Assembly: GCF_012976305.1 (NCBI RefSeq)
Contig: NZ_JABDSR010000002.1
Span: 124,001-188,000, forward strand
Length of the DNA stretch: 64,000 nucleotides
Source of the DNA: Peptoniphilus faecalis
Lineage (GTDB): Bacteria; Bacillota; Clostridia; Tissierellales; Peptoniphilaceae
Direction: 5' to 3'
Shown piece after piece: positions 61,020-64,000 of this stretch. The notes beneath the pieces are model-generated. The model searched no databases, was not told where the DNA came from, and saw only the letters and a list, made by a program, of their open reading frames with translations. The translations under genes were made by a program, and so were the position numbers. Numbering within the stretch: the stretch's first letter is position 1; the number at the start of each line of letters is the position of its first letter.

Positions 61020-62228
61020 ATGAAAAAGTTACAATTATGGCAACAGATAGTAATCGCCATAGTATTAGGTGCATTGGTTGGAATATTTAGTCCAAGTGTA
61101 GTGCCTTACATAAAGTTTATGGGCGAAATATTCTTGAGACTTTTAAAGATGCTCATTGCACCACTTGTTTTAACTACTCTAATTAGTGGCGTAGTAAAGA
61201 TGGGAGATATTCAACAACTAAGAACTGTAGGTATAAGAATAGTTCTATTTTACATTATTACATCAACAATAGCTGCAGCTATTGGAATGGGTTTTGCACT
61301 AATAAGTCAGCCGGGTAAAGGTGTTGTTGATTTATTAACTTCAGAAGTCGGTCAGGCTCAAGAGTATAGTTTCGTAGAGAATATGATAGGTTGGATTCCG
61401 ACAAATATATTTGAATCTTTAACAAATGGAGATACATTACAGATAATAGTTTTTGCTTTATTCAGTGGAGTTGTACTTTTAATATTAGGTGATAGTGCAA
61501 AGACTTTAGTTAAGGTTATTGAACAAGGCGCAGACTTAATGTTAAAAATGACAGAACTTGTTATGAAGATTTCTCCTTTTGGAATATTTGCTTTAATAGC
61601 TGATATGATGACAAAACTTTCTGGATCAATGTTAATGCAAGTATTAAATATGATAATTACGGATTGGGTTGCTTGTTTAGTGGTAATTTTTATACTTCAA
61701 CCACTACTAGTAAAAGCTTTAGCAAAGATAAGTCCTTTCCTTTTCTTGAAAAAAATTGCTCCAGCAATGATTGTAGCAGCATCTACAACATCTTCAGCTG
61801 CAACTTTACCTGTATCTATTGATTTATCGAAAAATGAATTAGGAATACCAGAAAAAATATATGGATTTACACTTCCTTTAGGAAACACTTGTAACATGAA
61901 TGGTATGGCAGTAGCGTTAGGTGTTATTTCTGTATTTGCATCAAATTTATATGGATATGATATTACTGCAGGAGCATTAATACAATTTGTATTTATGGGT
62001 CTTGTGCTCTCTATAGGAGCTGCTGGTGTTAAAGGCGCTGGAATTGTAATGTCAACTGTTTTACTACAAACATTAGGAATGCCATTGACTTTGGTGCCTA
62101 TATTAGCAGCGATATGGCCTGTAATTGATATTTGTCACACTACAGCAAATATCACAGGAGACCTAGCCGGAACTATAGTTGTAGCTCACTCAGTTGGTGA
62201 ACTAGATAGAGAAGTATTAAATTCATAA
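61020..62228 (+). CDS. dicarboxylate/amino acid:cation symporter (DAACS family)
   Basis: A 402-residue membrane protein with eight helices and two reentrant loops, of the GltP/DctA family. The serine-rich loop reads STTSSAATLPVS, TM7 carries GNTCNMNGMAVALG (NxxGxA-type Na+/substrate site), and HTTANITGDLAGTIVVA is TM8. The usual Arg of dicarboxylate carriers at the TM8 site is replaced in this segment by His-Thr-Thr, suggesting a neutral amino acid such as serine or threonine. ATG 61020 follows AAGGAGG. Confidence 0.9.
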   Translation: MKKLQLWQQIVIAIVLGALVGIFSPSVVPYIKFMGEIFLRLLKMLIAPLVLTTLISGVVKMGDIQQLRTVGIRIVLFYIITSTIAAAIGMGFALISQPGKGVVDLLTSEVGQAQEYSFVENMIGWIPTNIFESLTNGDTLQIIVFALFSGVVLLILGDSAKTLVKVIEQGADLMLKMTELVMKISPFGIFALIADMMTKLSGSMLMQVLNMIITDWVACLVVIFILQPLLVKALAKISPFLFLKKIAPAMIVAASTTSSAATLPVSIDLSKNELGIPEKIYGFTLPLGNTCNMNGMAVALGVISVFASNLYGYDITAGALIQFVFMGLVLSIGAAGVKGAGIVMSTVLLQTLGMPLTLVPILAAIWPVIDICHTTANITGDLAGTIVVAHSVGELDREVLNS

Positions 62229-62249
62229 TAAAATATAAGGAGATAAAAA

Positions 62250-63467
62250 ATGACTAGAGTTGAAGAAAAATTTAAAAAATTAGGTATTGATAATGCCCCA
62301 GGTCAAGAAGGGCTTCAAGCTGAAGAAAAACTTGAGCTAAGGGGTGAAAAACTTGAAGGAGAGTTTGTTGATTTTTCACATGGTGATGTAGATGCTCATC
62401 CGCCTATACCAGGTTCCTTAGAAAGATTCATTGAGTCCTATAAGGCTGGTGGAAAGCAAGCTTACTCTGAATATAGAGGTCACAAGTTTATTCGTGAAAA
62501 AGTTGCTAAGAATATTGAAGATTTCACAGGAGTAAAAATAGATCCTAATGATAATATAATTATAACTCCAGGCACGCAGGGAGCATTATTCTTAGCTATG
62601 AGTTCTCTAATTGCTGCAGATGATAAGGTAGCAATCTTAGAACCAGACTATTTTGATAATAGAAAATTAGCAGAATTTCTGGAAGCAGACATTTATCCAA
62701 TCCAATTAGACTATCTAAATGCGCCTTCAGGAAGTTCAGGGATTGACTTTAATGCTCTAGAAAATGCTTTTAAAGATGGAGTAAGAGTTTTCTTATTTAC
62801 AAACCCAGGTAATCCAACTGGTGCTGTTTACTCAAAGAAAGAACTTGAAGAAATAGCGAGATTAGCCAGGAAGTATGAAGTTACTTTACTTGCTGACGAA
62901 TTATACTCAAGACAAATTTTTGATGGACGTGAATACCACCATATGATTAATGAAGATGTAGATTTTGACAAGCTAATAACTATTATGGGACCATCAAAGA
63001 CTGAATCAATGAGTGGATTTAGACTTGGTATAGCTTATGGATCTAAGCAAATTATTGATAGAATGGAAAAACTTCAAGCTATAGTATCCCTTAGGGCTCC
63101 AGGTTATAACCAAGCAATGTTAGATTTATGGTTTGATGAACCTGAAGGATGGTTAGAAGATAGGATAAGGGCACATCAAGAAATCAGAGATGACTTAGTT
63201 GCTAAATTTAGAAGTGTTGAAGGAGTTAAGATTAGACCAACCGAAGGTGGATCTTACATCTTTCCTAAACTACCTAAACTGGATGTAAGTATTGGAGATT
63301 TTGTTAAGATTTTAAGAGCTCATGCAAATGTAATAGTAACAGTTGGTACTGAATTTGGACCACAGTTTGATGATTGCATAAGACTTAACTTCTCTCAAGA
63401 TCCTAAAAAAGCATCAGATGCAGTAGATAGAATCGTAGAAATGATAGAAAGGTATAGGTCAAAATAA
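62250..63467 (+). CDS. PLP-dependent aminotransferase (class I/II)
   Basis: A 405-residue fold-type I enzyme. TNPGNPTGAVYSKKEL, the PLP-ring Asp/Tyr in LLADELYS, the Schiff-base lysine in MGPSKTESMSGFRLG and the substrate Arg in CIRLNFSQD are present. Within an operon of an amino-acid carrier and RidA, it may deaminate or beta-eliminate the imported amino acid, releasing enamine/imine for RidA. It overlaps the RidA gene by one base. Confidence 0.88.
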   Translation: MTRVEEKFKKLGIDNAPGQEGLQAEEKLELRGEKLEGEFVDFSHGDVDAHPPIPGSLERFIESYKAGGKQAYSEYRGHKFIREKVAKNIEDFTGVKIDPNDNIIITPGTQGALFLAMSSLIAADDKVAILEPDYFDNRKLAEFLEADIYPIQLDYLNAPSGSSGIDFNALENAFKDGVRVFLFTNPGNPTGAVYSKKELEEIARLARKYEVTLLADELYSRQIFDGREYHHMINEDVDFDKLITIMGPSKTESMSGFRLGIAYGSKQIIDRMEKLQAIVSLRAPGYNQAMLDLWFDEPEGWLEDRIRAHQEIRDDLVAKFRSVEGVKIRPTEGGSYIFPKLPKLDVSIGDFVKILRAHANVIVTVGTEFGPQFDDCIRLNFSQDPKKASDAVDRIVEMIERYRSK

Positions 63468-63886
63468 TGGAAAAAAACCCAATTCCTCAAGGAAAATATA
63501 TACCAGCTAAGAAATCACAAAATTTAATTTTTTCAGCAGGTATGACACCAAGATTAGATGGAAAATTAATTATAGAAGGTAGGATTATGCTATCTGATGA
63601 TCTCAATAAGTTCAGAGATGGAGTGAGACAAGCAACAAAAAATGCACTCGTTGCTATAAAAAATACACTTGAAGAAAATCAAGAGATAGACTCTATTGTA
63701 ACTATGACAGTTTATGTAAACGCTGAAGAAGACTTCACATCACAATCAAAAATTGCTGACTTTGCATCTGAATATATTGTAGAGAACTTAGGAGAAATTG
63801 CAATTTGTTCAAGAGCTGCAATTGGAGTATATTCACTTCCTGGTAATGCGCCTGTGGAAGTCCAACTTGTTGCAAGTTATAGATAA
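63467..63886 (+). CDS. RidA family protein (enamine/imine deaminase type)
   Basis: A 139-residue trimeric YjgF/RidA-like protein. The start NPIPQGKYIPAKKSQNLIFSAG and the C-terminal segment SRAAIGVYSLPGNAPVEVQLVA, with the arginine of the active site and the terminal PVE, follow the family. It hydrolyses reactive enamines/imines from PLP chemistry. It starts on the last base of the aminotransferase gene, so the functions are likely linked. Confidence 0.92.
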   Translation: MEKNPIPQGKYIPAKKSQNLIFSAGMTPRLDGKLIIEGRIMLSDDLNKFRDGVRQATKNALVAIKNTLEENQEIDSIVTMTVYVNAEEDFTSQSKIADFASEYIVENLGEIAICSRAAIGVYSLPGNAPVEVQLVASYR

Positions 63887-63928
63887 AAAAGAAGTTAGTA
63901 GAAATTTATTAAAGTTAGGAGTGGAAGT

Positions 63929-64000
63929 ATGTATAAGAATGTTTTTTCTGATGAGTATTTAGATAAATTGAGATCTAAATTTGCTTATTTAAACTATGAC
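63929..64000 (+). CDS. start of a further gene, partial at the right edge
   Basis: ATG 63929 follows AGGAGTGG and the frame stays open to the window end (24 residues, MYKNVFSDEYLDKLRSKFAY and on). It lies 42 bases behind the RidA gene, so it probably belongs to the same operon. Too short to assign a family. Confidence 0.55.
   Translation, partial: MYKNVFSDEYLDKLRSKFAYLNYD

Noticed and set aside
1-64000. CRISPR arrays, tRNA or rRNA genes, transposase genes, prophage genes
   Set aside because: No regularly spaced repeats, no cloverleaf tRNA sequence, no rRNA segment and no transposase or integrase frame could be recognised.

Overview
The window is low-GC DNA from an anaerobic, amino-acid-fermenting Firmicute. 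Its central locus encodes the 2-hydroxyglutarate route of glutamate fermentation: glutaconate CoA-transferase, 2-hydroxyglutaryl-CoA dehydratase with its activator, and the Na+-pumping glutaconyl-CoA decarboxylase. Together with AT-rich codon use and Gram-positive-style ribosome binding sites, this points to a Gram-positive anaerobic coccus such as Peptoniphilus or a close relative. That assignment is inference; no rRNA gene is present.

Layout. 1-2.5 kb: a zinc-ribbon protein running off the left edge, a hydrolase and a 2-hydroxyacid dehydrogenase. 2.7-7.3 kb: the classic metG-tatD-rnmV-rsmA translation/RNA operon plus an ArsR-type metal sensor. 7.3-8.3 kb: a glutaredoxin and MntP. 8.6-17.9 kb: gcdD-gcdC-gcdB-gctA-gctB-gcdA, a terminator, then hgdC-hgdA-hgdB from its own promoter. 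18-25 kb: an ornithine cyclodeaminase-family enzyme, a leucine-rich-repeat protein, a PhaE/phasin-like coiled-coil protein, a DUF2975/XRE pair, an aldehyde dehydrogenase and a truncated gltS. 25-35.5 kb: hisS, typA, cls, a YgjP-type metalloprotein, serC-serA-DUF1015 and a ZIP transporter. 35.5-42.7 kb, mostly minus strand: rlmH, tpx, an orphan decarboxylase beta subunit with a 41-residue gamma-like partner, and htpG behind a CIRCE-like operator. 42.9-46.9 kb: a 2-oxoacid:ferredoxin oxidoreductase operon whose gamma subunit is fused to a ferritin-like domain. 47-50 kb: a tryptophan T-box and a TrpXYZ-type ABC transporter. 51-53 kb: hutG beside a second 2-hydroxyacid dehydrogenase. 53-56.4 kb: an AT-rich accessory island of exported and membrane proteins with duplicated units, an apparent AUU start and two homopolymer frameshifts. 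56.5-59.2 kb: a MATE transporter and tuf. 59.3-64 kb: a decayed homoserine dehydrogenase, a LysR regulator divergent from a dicarboxylate/amino-acid symporter, an aminotransferase and a RidA protein.

How it fits together. The main theme is glutamate. HutG would deliver glutamate from histidine, the gct/hgd/gcd enzymes convert 2-hydroxyglutarate to crotonyl-CoA while exporting Na+, and Na+-coupled carriers could use that gradient. Glutamate dehydrogenase and a proven 2-hydroxyglutarate dehydrogenase are not in the window, although two D-2-hydroxyacid dehydrogenases are candidates. Regulation visible in the DNA includes a metG leader attenuator, the Trp T-box, the CIRCE-like element, several 17-bp-spaced promoters and a repeated hairpin family. 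Those hairpins resemble IS3-family ends and sit as terminators behind three transcription units.
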